Below, one piece after another: positions 37,320-45,255 of a stretch of 64,000 nucleotides of DNA. Both the position numbers and the translations under genes were made by a program. This stretch comes from Streptomyces prunicolor NBRC 13075 (lineage in GTDB: Bacteria > Actinomycetota > Actinomycetes > Streptomycetales > Streptomycetaceae), in assembly GCF_000367365.1 (NCBI RefSeq), contig NZ_BARF01000103.1, positions 1 to 64,000 on the forward strand, in the 5' to 3' direction. Numbering within the stretch: the first letter of the stretch is position 1; the number at the start of each line of letters is the position of its first letter. The notes below the pieces were generated by a model. It ran no database searches and was not told the origin of the DNA. It saw nothing but the letters and a program-made list of their open reading frames with translations.

Positions 37320-39248
37320 GTGCCGCTGCTGACCCGCATCAGGGGACCGCGCGATCTGGACCGGCTCAGCCTGGAGCAGCTGGACCAGCTGGCCGGGGAG
37401 ATCCGGACCTTCCTCGTCGACGCCGTCTCCAAGACCGGCGGCCACCTCGGCCCGAACCTCGGTGTGGTCGAGCTGACCATCGCCCTGCACCGCGTCTTCG
37501 AGTCGCCGAAGGACCGGGTGCTGTTCGACACCGGCCACCAGTCCTACGTCCACAAGCTGCTCACCGGCCGCCAGGACTTCTCGAAGCTGAAGATGAAGGG
37601 CGGCCTCTCCGGCTACCCCTCGCAGGCCGAGTCCGAGCACGACGTCATCGAGAACTCGCACGCCTCGACGGTCCTCGGCTGGGCCGACGGCCTCGCCAAG
37701 GCCAACCAGGTCCTCAAACGCGACGACCACGTGGTCGCGGTGATCGGTGACGGCGCGCTGACCGGCGGTATGGCCTGGGAGGCGCTGAACAACATCGCCG
37801 ACGCCAAGGACCGCCCGCTCGTCATCGTCGTCAACGACAACGAGCGCTCCTACGCACCGACCATCGGCGGCCTCGCGAACCACCTGGCGACCCTGCGGAC
37901 CACCGACGGCTACGAGCGCTTCCTGGCCCGCGGCAAGGACCTCCTGGAGCGCACTCCGGTCGTCGGCAAGCCCCTCTACGAGACGCTGCACGGCGCGAAG
38001 AAGGGCCTGAAGGACTTCATCGCCCCGCAGGGCATGTTCGAGGACCTCGGTCTGAAGTACGTCGGCCCGGTCGACGGCCACGACATCGACGCCCTGGAGT
38101 CCGCGCTCGCCCGCGCCAAGCGCTTCGGCGGGCCCGTCATCGTGCACTGCCTCACCGAGAAGGGCCGCGGCTACCAGCCCGCCCTCCAGGACGAGGCCGA
38201 CCGCTTCCACGGCATCAGCCCCATCCACCCCGACACCGGCCTGCCCATCAAGGCCTCCGGCGCCGACTGGACCTCCGTCTTCGGCGACGAGATGGTCGCC
38301 CTGGGCCAGGAGCGCGAGGACATCGTCGCGATCACCGCCGCGATGCTCCAGCCCGTCGGCCTGAAGAAGTTCGCCGACGCCTTCCCGGACCGCATCTACG
38401 ACGTCGGCATCGCCGAGCAGCACGCAGCCGTCTCCGCGGCCGGCCTCGCCACCGGGGGACTGCACCCCGTCTTCGCCGTCTACGCCACCTTCCTCAACCG
38501 CGCCTTCGACCAGGTGCTGATGGACGTGGCCCTGCACAAGTGCGGGGTGACCTTCGTCCTGGACCGGGCCGGCGTCACCGGCACCGACGGCGCCTCCCAC
38601 AACGGCATGTGGGACATGTCGATCCTCCAGGTCGTCCCGGGCCTCCGGCTCGCCGCACCCCGCGACGCCGACCAGGTCCGCGCCCAGCTGCGCGAGGCCG
38701 TCCAGGTCGAGGACGCGCCGACGGTCGTCCGCTTCTCCAAGGGCGCGGTCGGACCCGCCGTACCCGCCGTGGGCCGGATCGGCGGCATGGACGTGCTGCG
38801 CGCGCCCGGCACCGACGCACCGGACGTCCTGCTGGTCTCGGTCGGCGCCCTGGCGCCCATGTGCCTGGAGATCGCCGCCCTGCTCGACAAGCAGGGCATC
38901 ACCACCACCGTCGTCGACCCGCGCTGGGTCAAGCCCGTCGACGAGGCCATGGCCCCGCTCGCGGAGCAGCACCGGGTGGTCGTCACCGTCGAGGACAACT
39001 CCCGTGTCGGCGGCGTCGGTTCGTCGATCGCGCAGGCGTTGCGCGACGCGGGCGTGGATGTTCCGCTGCGCGACTTCGGCATCCCGCCGCGCTTCCTCGA
39101 CCACGCCTCCCGCGCCGAGGTGATGACGGAGATCGGCCTCACCGCGCCGGACATCGCCCGCCAGGTCACCGGCCTGGTCTCGAAGCTGGACGGCCGCTTC
39201 GACCGCCCCACCGCGGAGGTCGACTCGGTGGAGCCCGCACGCGACTGA
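37320..39248 (+). CDS. dxs: 1-deoxy-D-xylulose-5-phosphate synthase
   Basis: 642 residues from GTG behind AAGGAGG. A thiamine-diphosphate enzyme joining pyruvate and glyceraldehyde-3-phosphate, first step of the MEP isoprenoid pathway. Landmarks: TGGHLGPNLGVVELTIALH, DTGHQSYVHKLLTGR, the ThDP/Mg motif GDGALTGGMAWEALNNIA, ending in N-D-N (VNDNERS), the transketolase pyrimidine domain VGIAEQHAAVSAAGLA, and the C-terminal transketolase domain. S. coelicolor has two copies; this one matches the SCO6013 position. Possible earlier in-frame starts lack ribosome sites and would add about 40 unrelated residues. Lying beside xylose uptake is probably coincidental. Confidence 0.95.
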   Translation: MPLLTRIRGPRDLDRLSLEQLDQLAGEIRTFLVDAVSKTGGHLGPNLGVVELTIALHRVFESPKDRVLFDTGHQSYVHKLLTGRQDFSKLKMKGGLSGYPSQAESEHDVIENSHASTVLGWADGLAKANQVLKRDDHVVAVIGDGALTGGMAWEALNNIADAKDRPLVIVVNDNERSYAPTIGGLANHLATLRTTDGYERFLARGKDLLERTPVVGKPLYETLHGAKKGLKDFIAPQGMFEDLGLKYVGPVDGHDIDALESALARAKRFGGPVIVHCLTEKGRGYQPALQDEADRFHGISPIHPDTGLPIKASGADWTSVFGDEMVALGQEREDIVAITAAMLQPVGLKKFADAFPDRIYDVGIAEQHAAVSAAGLATGGLHPVFAVYATFLNRAFDQVLMDVALHKCGVTFVLDRAGVTGTDGASHNGMWDMSILQVVPGLRLAAPRDADQVRAQLREAVQVEDAPTVVRFSKGAVGPAVPAVGRIGGMDVLRAPGTDAPDVLLVSVGALAPMCLEIAALLDKQGITTTVVDPRWVKPVDEAMAPLAEQHRVVVTVEDNSRVGGVGSSIAQALRDAGVDVPLRDFGIPPRFLDHASRAEVMTEIGLTAPDIARQVTGLVSKLDGRFDRPTAEVDSVEPARD

Positions 39249-39270
39249 GGCACGGTCAACGCCGCTGAAC

Positions 39271-39310
39271 GGGCCGCTTCCACCACCCTTTGCAGTGGTG
39301 AAAGCGGCCC
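39271..39310 (+). terminator. dxs terminator hairpin
   Basis: Stem GGGCCGCTT-C-CACCAC / GTGGTG-A-AAGCGGCCC, 15 pairs around one mismatch, starting 22 bp after the stop codon. Confidence 0.85.
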
Positions 39311-39396
39311 ATTCGCGTGAATCCCCTCGCGCCGGGGCATACGCACTACGCCCCCTCTCGATCATGTCGAGGACGCCAAGCGTGGGAGGTACACCC

Positions 39397-40920
39397 GTGA
39401 GCAGCACACTCTTCCGGACGAAGAGAGTCGAACAGTCCATCAAGGACACCGAGGAACCGGAGCACGCGCTCAGAAAGTCTCTCTCGGCCCTGGATCTGAC
39501 CGTGTTCGGCGTCGGCGTCGTCATCGGCACCGGTATCTTCGTCCTCACCGGCACGGCCGCCAAGAACACCGCCGGTCCAGCGGTCGCCCTGTCCTTCGTC
39601 GTGGCCGGCGTCGTCTGTGCCCTCGCGGCGCTCTGCTACGCCGAGTTCGCGTCCACGGTCCCGGTCGCGGGCTCCGCGTACACCTTCTCGTACGCCTCGC
39701 TCGGCGAACTCCCCGCCTGGACCATCGGCTGGGACCTGGTCCTCGAACTCGCCCTCGGCACGGCGGTGGTGGCCGTCGGCTGGTCCGGCTACATCCACTC
39801 GCTGCTGGACAACGCGGGCTGGCACCTGCCCGAGGCGCTCAGCGGCCGGGACGGCGCCCACGGCTTCGGCTTCGACATCCTCGCCGCCGCGCTCGTGCTC
39901 GTCCTCACCGCGATCCTCGTCCTCGGCATGAAGCTCTCCGCGCGGGTCACCTCCGTCGTCGTCGCCATCAAGGTCGCCGTCGTGCTCGTGGTGATCGTCG
40001 CCGGCGCCTTCTTCATCAAGGGCGACAACTACAAGCCCTTCATCCCCAAGGCACAGTCGGTGGAGGCGGGCGGAAACCTCAAAGCCCCGCTGATCCAGCT
40101 GATGTTCGGCTGGGCGCCCTCCAACTTCGGCGTCATGGGCATCTTCACCGCCGCGTCCGTGGTCTTCTTCGCCTTCATCGGCTTCGACGTCGTCGCCACC
40201 GCCGCCGAGGAGACCCGCAACCCGAAGCGCGACGTGCCGCGCGGCATCCTCGGCTCGCTGGTCATCTGCACCACGCTCTACGTCGCCGTCGCGGTCGTCG
40301 TGACCGGCATGCAGAAGTACAGCTCACTGTCGATCGACGCCCCGCTCGCCGACGCGTTCAAGGCCACCGGCCACCCGTGGTTCGCGGGCCTGATCAGCTT
40401 CGGCGCCGCGATCGGCCTGACGACGGTGTGCATGATCCTGCTGCTGGGCCAGGCCCGCGTCTTCTTCGCGATGAGCCGCGACGGCCTGCTGCCCCGCTTC
40501 TTCTCGCACGTCCACCCGCGCTTCCGCACCCCGTACCGCCCGACCATCCTCCTCGGCGTGATCATCGCGATCGTCTCGGGCTTCACGAGCCTCAGCGAAC
40601 TCGCCGAACTGGTCAACATCGGCACGCTGTTCGCGTTCATCGTGGTCGCGATCGGCGTGGTCATCCTCAGGAACAAGCGCCCGGACCTGCCCCGCGCCTT
40701 CCGCACCCCCCTGGTCCCGGCCCTCCCGATCGTCTCGGTCCTGGCCTCCCTCTGGCTGATGCTCAACCTCCCCGCCGAGACCTGGCTCCGCTTCGCCATC
40801 TGGATGGCGATCGGCTTCGCCGTGTACTTCTTCTACGGCCGCACACACAGCCGCCTGGGCCTGCAACAGGCGGCGGAGGCGCGCGAGTCGACGGCACCGC
40901 CGAGCGGAAACGCGTCGTAG
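39397..40920 (+). CDS. APC-family amino acid permease
   Basis: 507 residues from GTG behind GGGAGG. About 12 membrane spans. The N-terminal motif LSALDLTVFGVGVVIGTGIF (about 28-47) and the loop EETRNPKRDVPRGI (about 275) are those of the cationic amino acid transporter (CAT/YfnA) branch of the APC superfamily, which imports amino acids by proton symport. A cytoplasmic loop carries RVFFAMSRDGLLP. Substrate not predictable. It stands alone with its own terminator-like repeats downstream. Confidence 0.9.
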   Translation: MSSTLFRTKRVEQSIKDTEEPEHALRKSLSALDLTVFGVGVVIGTGIFVLTGTAAKNTAGPAVALSFVVAGVVCALAALCYAEFASTVPVAGSAYTFSYASLGELPAWTIGWDLVLELALGTAVVAVGWSGYIHSLLDNAGWHLPEALSGRDGAHGFGFDILAAALVLVLTAILVLGMKLSARVTSVVVAIKVAVVLVVIVAGAFFIKGDNYKPFIPKAQSVEAGGNLKAPLIQLMFGWAPSNFGVMGIFTAASVVFFAFIGFDVVATAAEETRNPKRDVPRGILGSLVICTTLYVAVAVVVTGMQKYSSLSIDAPLADAFKATGHPWFAGLISFGAAIGLTTVCMILLLGQARVFFAMSRDGLLPRFFSHVHPRFRTPYRPTILLGVIIAIVSGFTSLSELAELVNIGTLFAFIVVAIGVVILRNKRPDLPRAFRTPLVPALPIVSVLASLWLMLNLPAETWLRFAIWMAIGFAVYFFYGRTHSRLGLQQAAEARESTAPPSGNAS

Positions 40921-40955
40921 TTCCTTCGCGATCAACCCAGTTGGTTGTCCGGCCC

Positions 40956-41060
40956 GTAAGCCCCGCTCGCTGGAGGGGACTTGCGGGGCCGTATCGCGTG
41001 CCGGCCGTCGGGATCGTAAGTTCCGCTCGGTGGAGGGGGTTTGCGGGCCTCGTCGCATGC
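40956..41060. repeat. 60-bp tandem duplication between permease and NYN genes
   Basis: Two copies of a unit of about 45 bp begin GTAAG at 40956 and 41016, exactly 60 bp apart: GTAAG[CC/TT]CCGCTCG[C/G]TGGAGGGG, then TTGCGGG..., ending CGC[G/A]TGC. Copy 1 can fold with CCCCGC pairing to GCGGGG. It may serve as the terminator of the convergent genes. Confidence 0.75.
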
Positions 41061-41063
41061 GGG

Positions 41064-41435
41064 TCAGCCCCGTACGCTGCGCGGCCCGGTGACCTCCGCG
41101 CCCAACTCCGTGACCCTGCGCCGCAGTTCGCGGTCCGCGGTGACCACCAGGCAGGGGCGGCCGTGGGCCTCGGCGACCAGTTCGACCATGCGGTCGTCGC
41201 CGCTGCCGGGTGCCGAGTCCACCCGTACGCCCGGGACGGACGCCACGCCACGGGCCGCGCCCTCCACGACGAGGACGAGTGCCACGGGGTCCGTGCGGCC
41301 CGGCAGACCGTCGCTCGCGAGCCGGTCGCGGAGGCGCTCGGCGGCACCCTTGCGGTCGCGCCACCAGCCGTCGGGCACCGAGCCCACGACGTTCGCGCCG
41401 TCGACGATCACCAGCAGGGGAGTGTCCTCGTCCAT
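41064..41435 (-). CDS. NYN-domain (PIN-like) predicted ribonuclease
   Basis: 123 residues. The start MDEDTPLLVIVDGANVVGS carries the first acidic residue and GAN motif of NYN domains; later acidic positions are GSGDDRMVELV and VTADRELRRRV. These form the Mg2+ site of PIN-fold RNases. Small stand-alone NYN proteins are widespread in actinobacteria and are predicted to act in RNA turnover. No toxin-antitoxin partner is adjacent: the neighbours are an APC permease and a propeller-like gene on the other strand. Confidence 0.85.
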   Translation of the reverse strand: MDEDTPLLVIVDGANVVGSVPDGWWRDRKGAAERLRDRLASDGLPGRTDPVALVLVVEGAARGVASVPGVRVDSAPGSGDDRMVELVAEAHGRPCLVVTADRELRRRVTELGAEVTGPRSVRG

Positions 41436-41503
41436 GGGGCAAGGGTCGCACGCGGGCCGGGGGCGCCCCGCGCGGCAGCGGCCGCCCCAATTACAGTGAA
41501 CCG

Positions 41504-42523
41504 GTGAACGGCGACTGGCTCATGCGCGGCCGTGACGGCCGGCTCAGTGTGTATCTGCCCTCGGGCGACGCCGTCCTGTGCCGGGCGGAACGCGGCCCCG
41601 GCGGCCTCTGGAGCGACCCGCGCAAGGTCGGCGGCGACCAGAAGCTGCACCCGGGGCTGCTCGCCGTCGGACAGGGCGCGGACGGCTACGCCCACCTGGT
41701 GTCCTGGCGCCCCACGCGGCCCGGCGAGTCCGGGCTGGTCCACTCCACGCACTTCCGGCCCAGGCTCGCGGCCCTCGACTGGTATCCGATCGGCCACCCG
41801 AACAGGACGGGCGACCGCACCGGCGTACCGGCGGTCGCGGTCGACGCGGAGGGCCGCGCCCATGTCTTCGTGCGCAACGCGGCGGGCGGCGCGAGCATGC
41901 TGGCCCAGAAGGAGAAGGGCGGCTGGGGACCGTGGCGCGACCTCAAGGGGAGCGACGTTCATGAGGACCTGGCGGCGGTGACGGGGGAGTCCGGCACGGT
42001 CGAGCTGTACGCGGCGGTACCCGGCGCGATCCTGCACTGGCGCCAGGAGGAGACGGGTGAACAGCCGGTGTTGGAGGAGGCGATGGAGTCCGGCATCCGC
42101 CCCGGCACACTCCGCGCCCTGGCCACCTCGCCGGAGCACACCACCCTCTTCTACACGGACGACTCCGGCGACCTCTGCGTCTGGCGCCCCGGCACCAAGC
42201 CGCTCGCCCTCCTCCCCTCGGCAGGACCCGGCCCGGTCTCCGCGATCCGCTGCGAACTCGACGGCCACGACTGCACGTTGCTCGCGCAACGCTCGGCCAG
42301 CGGCCGGGTCGCCTTCGCCGCGTACCCCACGGAGCAGGAGTCGGCGGGCGCCTGGTGGACCGAGTCGGGCCCCCAACTCCCCGCGGACGCCGAGGTCTCC
42401 CTCACCCTGGACGAGGACGACCGGGTCGCCGCCGCCACGGTGTCCCCGTCCGACGGCCGGCTCCTGCTCACGCGGCGGAAGGACGAGGAAGGGCTGGCGC
42501 TGGGGGCCTGGCGGGAGGTCTGA
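41504..42523 (+). CDS. Propeller-like hypothetical protein A
   Basis: 339 residues, starting at GTG 41504 (MNGDWLMRGRDGRLSVYLP). No ribosome site is visible; TTACAGT about 7 bp upstream would suit a leaderless transcript. The sequence is a series of beta-strand pairs with recurring G-W-S/P and H-F/V-F-V/A-R elements (YAHLVSW, AHVFVRNAAGG, TLFYTDDSGDLCVW), as expected of a five- to seven-bladed beta-propeller of the PLL-lectin or sialidase type. There is no signal peptide. It is clearly paralogous to the next gene (GDWL--GRD-RLS-Y-P start, RC-LDGHDC/RTTLDGYDC near the end), so a tandem duplication produced the pair. Function unknown. Confidence 0.75.
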   Translation: MNGDWLMRGRDGRLSVYLPSGDAVLCRAERGPGGLWSDPRKVGGDQKLHPGLLAVGQGADGYAHLVSWRPTRPGESGLVHSTHFRPRLAALDWYPIGHPNRTGDRTGVPAVAVDAEGRAHVFVRNAAGGASMLAQKEKGGWGPWRDLKGSDVHEDLAAVTGESGTVELYAAVPGAILHWRQEETGEQPVLEEAMESGIRPGTLRALATSPEHTTLFYTDDSGDLCVWRPGTKPLALLPSAGPGPVSAIRCELDGHDCTLLAQRSASGRVAFAAYPTEQESAGAWWTESGPQLPADAEVSLTLDEDDRVAAATVSPSDGRLLLTRRKDEEGLALGAWREV

Positions 42524-42642
42524 TCACCGGGGAACGGCTCCGCACCGGAGCCCGGGCACCTGCCCGCGGGCAACATATGATGACCGGTGTTTCAGCCAAT
42601 CCGTACGCATGACGCGTCGGCATCAGGGGAGTGCGGCAGGCC

Positions 42643-43758
42643 ATGCGGAAGAAGTCGTCAGGTCCCGTCGGCACCGTCCCTCCGGACGCGGCGGGCGCGC
42701 GGACCCCGGGACCGGCCGCGTCCGGTGCCGCCCACGGCGACTGGCTGACCCTCGGCAGGGACGACCGGCTCAGCCTCTACGCACCGACCGAGGGCGGCCT
42801 GCTGCGCTGGACCGAGACCACCGTGGGCGGAGCCGACTGGAACGGACCCCATCTCGTGCCCGGGGCCGGGCTGACCCACCTGACGGTGGTCCAGGGCGAC
42901 GACTCCTACGTCCACTTCCTCGGCCGCCGGGAGCGCGTCGGCGCCGACGGGGCTCGCCGGGTGGACGTCGTGCACGCGATCCAGTACCAGACGGGGCTCG
43001 CCTTCACGGACTGGCGCTCACTGGGCAACCCGCACCCCGACCGGGAGCAGGGGCTGCTGCTGGGCCCGCCGGTGGGCGCGGTCGCGTCGGACGGCAGTGT
43101 GCATGTCTTCGCCCGGGGCGCGCACGGCGGTCTGGTGCTGCGCCGTGAGGCACCGAACGGCAAGTGGCGGGCCTGGGAGAACCTGCAGGGCGTCGGTCTC
43201 AGCCCGTGGCCCGCGCCGGTGGCCCTCGCCGGAGGGCGGATCGAGGTGTGCGTCGACGCCGAGACCGGGGTGTTCGTGTGGCGCCAACTCGAAGCAGGCG
43301 GTGACTTCACGGGCCCGCGGGGCTTCGCGCTGCGTCCCGCGCCGGGCACCGTCGCCGCGTTGGAGACCGGCCCGGAGCAGGCCACCTTCTTCTGGACCGA
43401 CGCCGACAGCGGCGCCGCGGTCTCCTGGCGGGCGGGCGGCTGGCCGACGCCGCTGGGCGGCTCCCCGGCGCAGCGGCCGTACGCGACGCTGCGTACGACC
43501 CTGGACGGCTACGACTGCCTCGTCCTCGCCTACCGGGACCCCGACGGACACGCGGTGTTCGGCGTGGGCGGTGTCGGGGACGAGGGCAACGGCCTGTGGT
43601 GGTACGCGCTGACCGAGCCCTGCGAGGGCTCGCCGGCGCTGGCCAGGGACGGCCGCGGACGGGTGGTCATGGCGCTGATCGACCCCGAGGGCAGGCCGAG
43701 AGTGGCCCGGCAGGAGCCGGGCACGGGGCTGAGCCTGGGCCCCTGGTCCGAACTCTGA
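42643..43758 (+). CDS. Propeller-like hypothetical protein B (paralogue of A)
   Basis: 371 residues from ATG 42643; a GTG four codons earlier abuts the ribosome site AGGGGAG and is less likely. After a Pro/Ala-rich tail of about 30 residues comes GDWLTLGRDDRLSLYAPTEGG and then the same repeated strand pattern as protein A, for example DSYVHFLGRRERV, VHVFARGAHGGLVLRR and ATFFWTDADSGAAVSW. No signal peptide or membrane segment. Convergent with the LCP gene. Function unknown; a glycan-binding propeller is a guess from fold-like periodicity and location next to cell-wall genes. Confidence 0.75.
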   Translation: MRKKSSGPVGTVPPDAAGARTPGPAASGAAHGDWLTLGRDDRLSLYAPTEGGLLRWTETTVGGADWNGPHLVPGAGLTHLTVVQGDDSYVHFLGRRERVGADGARRVDVVHAIQYQTGLAFTDWRSLGNPHPDREQGLLLGPPVGAVASDGSVHVFARGAHGGLVLRREAPNGKWRAWENLQGVGLSPWPAPVALAGGRIEVCVDAETGVFVWRQLEAGGDFTGPRGFALRPAPGTVAALETGPEQATFFWTDADSGAAVSWRAGGWPTPLGGSPAQRPYATLRTTLDGYDCLVLAYRDPDGHAVFGVGGVGDEGNGLWWYALTEPCEGSPALARDGRGRVVMALIDPEGRPRVARQEPGTGLSLGPWSEL

Positions 43759-43759
43759 C

Positions 43760-43791
43760 CCGTCCGCGCCGTACAGATCTCGCGCGGGCGG
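43760..43791. terminator. Hairpin between convergent propeller B and LCP genes
   Basis: A 10-pair stem CCGTCCGCGC / GCGCGGGCGG with a 12-nt loop, at the junction of two convergent genes. Confidence 0.6.
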
Positions 43792-43792
43792 C

Positions 43793-44878
43793 TCAGCCGC
43801 CCGTCGCCGGTGACTTCTTCGCCGACTCGGGGATGGTCGAGTCGCTGCGGACCGCCTTCCAGAGTGTGCTCGCCTGCGGCTCGGCGGCCACCACCCGGTT
43901 CGGGTCGACCTTGTCGTACGCCACCGGGAGCATGATCGTCTCCATGGTGGACGGGTTGACGCCGTTCAGGCTGCGGCCGAACTCCGCGAGCTTGGTGAGC
44001 GAGGCGAGTTCGGAGTCGGTGGTCAGCGCGGCGGTGAGCTCGTCGGCGATCTTGTAGGCCTTGACCGGACTGCCCAGCAGGTCCTGCTTCTGGATCTCGG
44101 TGAGCAGCGCGAGCATGAACTGCTGCTGGAGACCTATCCGGCCGAGGTCGCTGCCGTCGCCGATGCCGTGCCGGGTGCGGACGAACTGCAGGGACTGGGT
44201 GCCGTTGAGCTTGTGGGTGCCCTTGGTCAGGTCCAGGCCGCTGGAGGTGTCGTGGATGTCCTGGTCGACGGTGATGGTCACGCCGCCGATCGCGTCCACC
44301 AGGTTCTTGAAGCCGGCGAAGTCGACCTCGACGTAGTGGTCCATGCGGACCCCGGACATCTGCTCCACCGTCTTCACCACACAGGCCGGACCGACCTGGG
44401 AGTAGATGGAGTTGAACATCACGCGCTTCGCCGACGCGACCGAGGAGCCGTTTGATTTTGTGCACTTCGGGCGGGTCACCAGGGTGTCGCGCGGGATGCT
44501 CACCGCCACCGCTTTCTTACGTCCCTCTGGTATGTGCATCACCAGCGCGGTGTCCGATCGGGCGCCGGAGACATTGCCCGTGTTCAGCTTCGCGTTGGCG
44601 CCGGCGCGGGAGTCGGAGCCCAGTATCAGGACGTTCTGGCCCGAGGTCGGCAGCTTCTCCGGACGGTCGTCACCGATCGCCTTGTCGATGTCGACGCCCT
44701 TGATGTTGCCGTCGATTCCGCTGTAGAGCCAGTAGGCCGTACCGCCCGCCGCCAGCACCAGGACCAGCAACGACACCAGGATGACGCGCCCGCGGCGTCT
44801 CTTGCGGGGTGGGGTGGCTCTCCGGCCGCCGGTCGACTTCCGGGCACGCCGGGGCTCGGTCGTGGCGCTGTGTGACAT
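43793..44878 (-). CDS. LytR-CpsA-Psr (LCP) family cell-wall glycopolymer ligase
   Basis: 361 residues. Basic cytoplasmic tail, one membrane span (about 33-52, VILVSLLVLVLAAGGTAYWL), then an extracellular LCP domain (about 80-280): ILGSDSRAG, SDTALVMHI, VSIPRDTLV, FAGFKNLVDAIGGVTI and FVRTRHGIGDGSDLGRIGLQQ carry the conserved Asp and Arg residues that bind lipid pyrophosphate. LCP proteins transfer teichoic acids or other glycopolymers from undecaprenyl carriers to peptidoglycan. The divergent teichoic-acid-type polymerase fits this role. Confidence 0.93.
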   Translation of the reverse strand: MSHSATTEPRRARKSTGGRRATPPRKRRRGRVILVSLLVLVLAAGGTAYWLYSGIDGNIKGVDIDKAIGDDRPEKLPTSGQNVLILGSDSRAGANAKLNTGNVSGARSDTALVMHIPEGRKKAVAVSIPRDTLVTRPKCTKSNGSSVASAKRVMFNSIYSQVGPACVVKTVEQMSGVRMDHYVEVDFAGFKNLVDAIGGVTITVDQDIHDTSSGLDLTKGTHKLNGTQSLQFVRTRHGIGDGSDLGRIGLQQQFMLALLTEIQKQDLLGSPVKAYKIADELTAALTTDSELASLTKLAEFGRSLNGVNPSTMETIMLPVAYDKVDPNRVVAAEPQASTLWKAVRSDSTIPESAKKSPATGG

Positions 44879-45255
44879 GGGGGTGCGGTTCCTCTCCTCA
44901 CGGGCTCCGCTTCCGCGGAGGTGCGGGGCCCGGGTAGGGGGGATTCCGGCCCAACTGATACGAGCAGTGCAGTGGCAGAACTATAGGCATCCCCGTGACC
45001 CTGCTTTAAGCCGGGATGTACGGATCCTCAGGTAGCGATGAACGCCACATGGCCTGTCCTTGACCCATGGTTAGTATCTGTTAAGAATATGGGGATCCTG
45101 TGGCTCCCGGTGGAGGGGGCTCTGTCCGAGGTCACAGGGGCGGCAGTTGCGTGCCAGCGATGGGGCTGGGGGGCGTGCCGAGTCAGGGGGGTGTCCGCCC
45201 GCAGTGGGCTTCTCGACCAAGCTCAGCGGGCGAATTGTCTCGGTAGGAGTCGGAG
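44879..45255. other. 377-bp divergent promoter region between LCP and glycopolymer synthase genes
   Basis: No gene is supported here. A plausible plus-strand promoter is TTGACC (45060-45065), 16 bp, TAAGAA(T) (45082-45088). A CTATAG string near 44982 could serve the LCP gene on the other strand. The 160 bp before the synthase start form a long G-rich leader in which I see no riboswitch. Confidence 0.45.

Noticed and set aside
41064..41435. NYN protein as toxin of a toxin-antitoxin pair
   Set aside because: No small antitoxin-like gene is adjacent on the same strand; NYN proteins of this type also occur alone.
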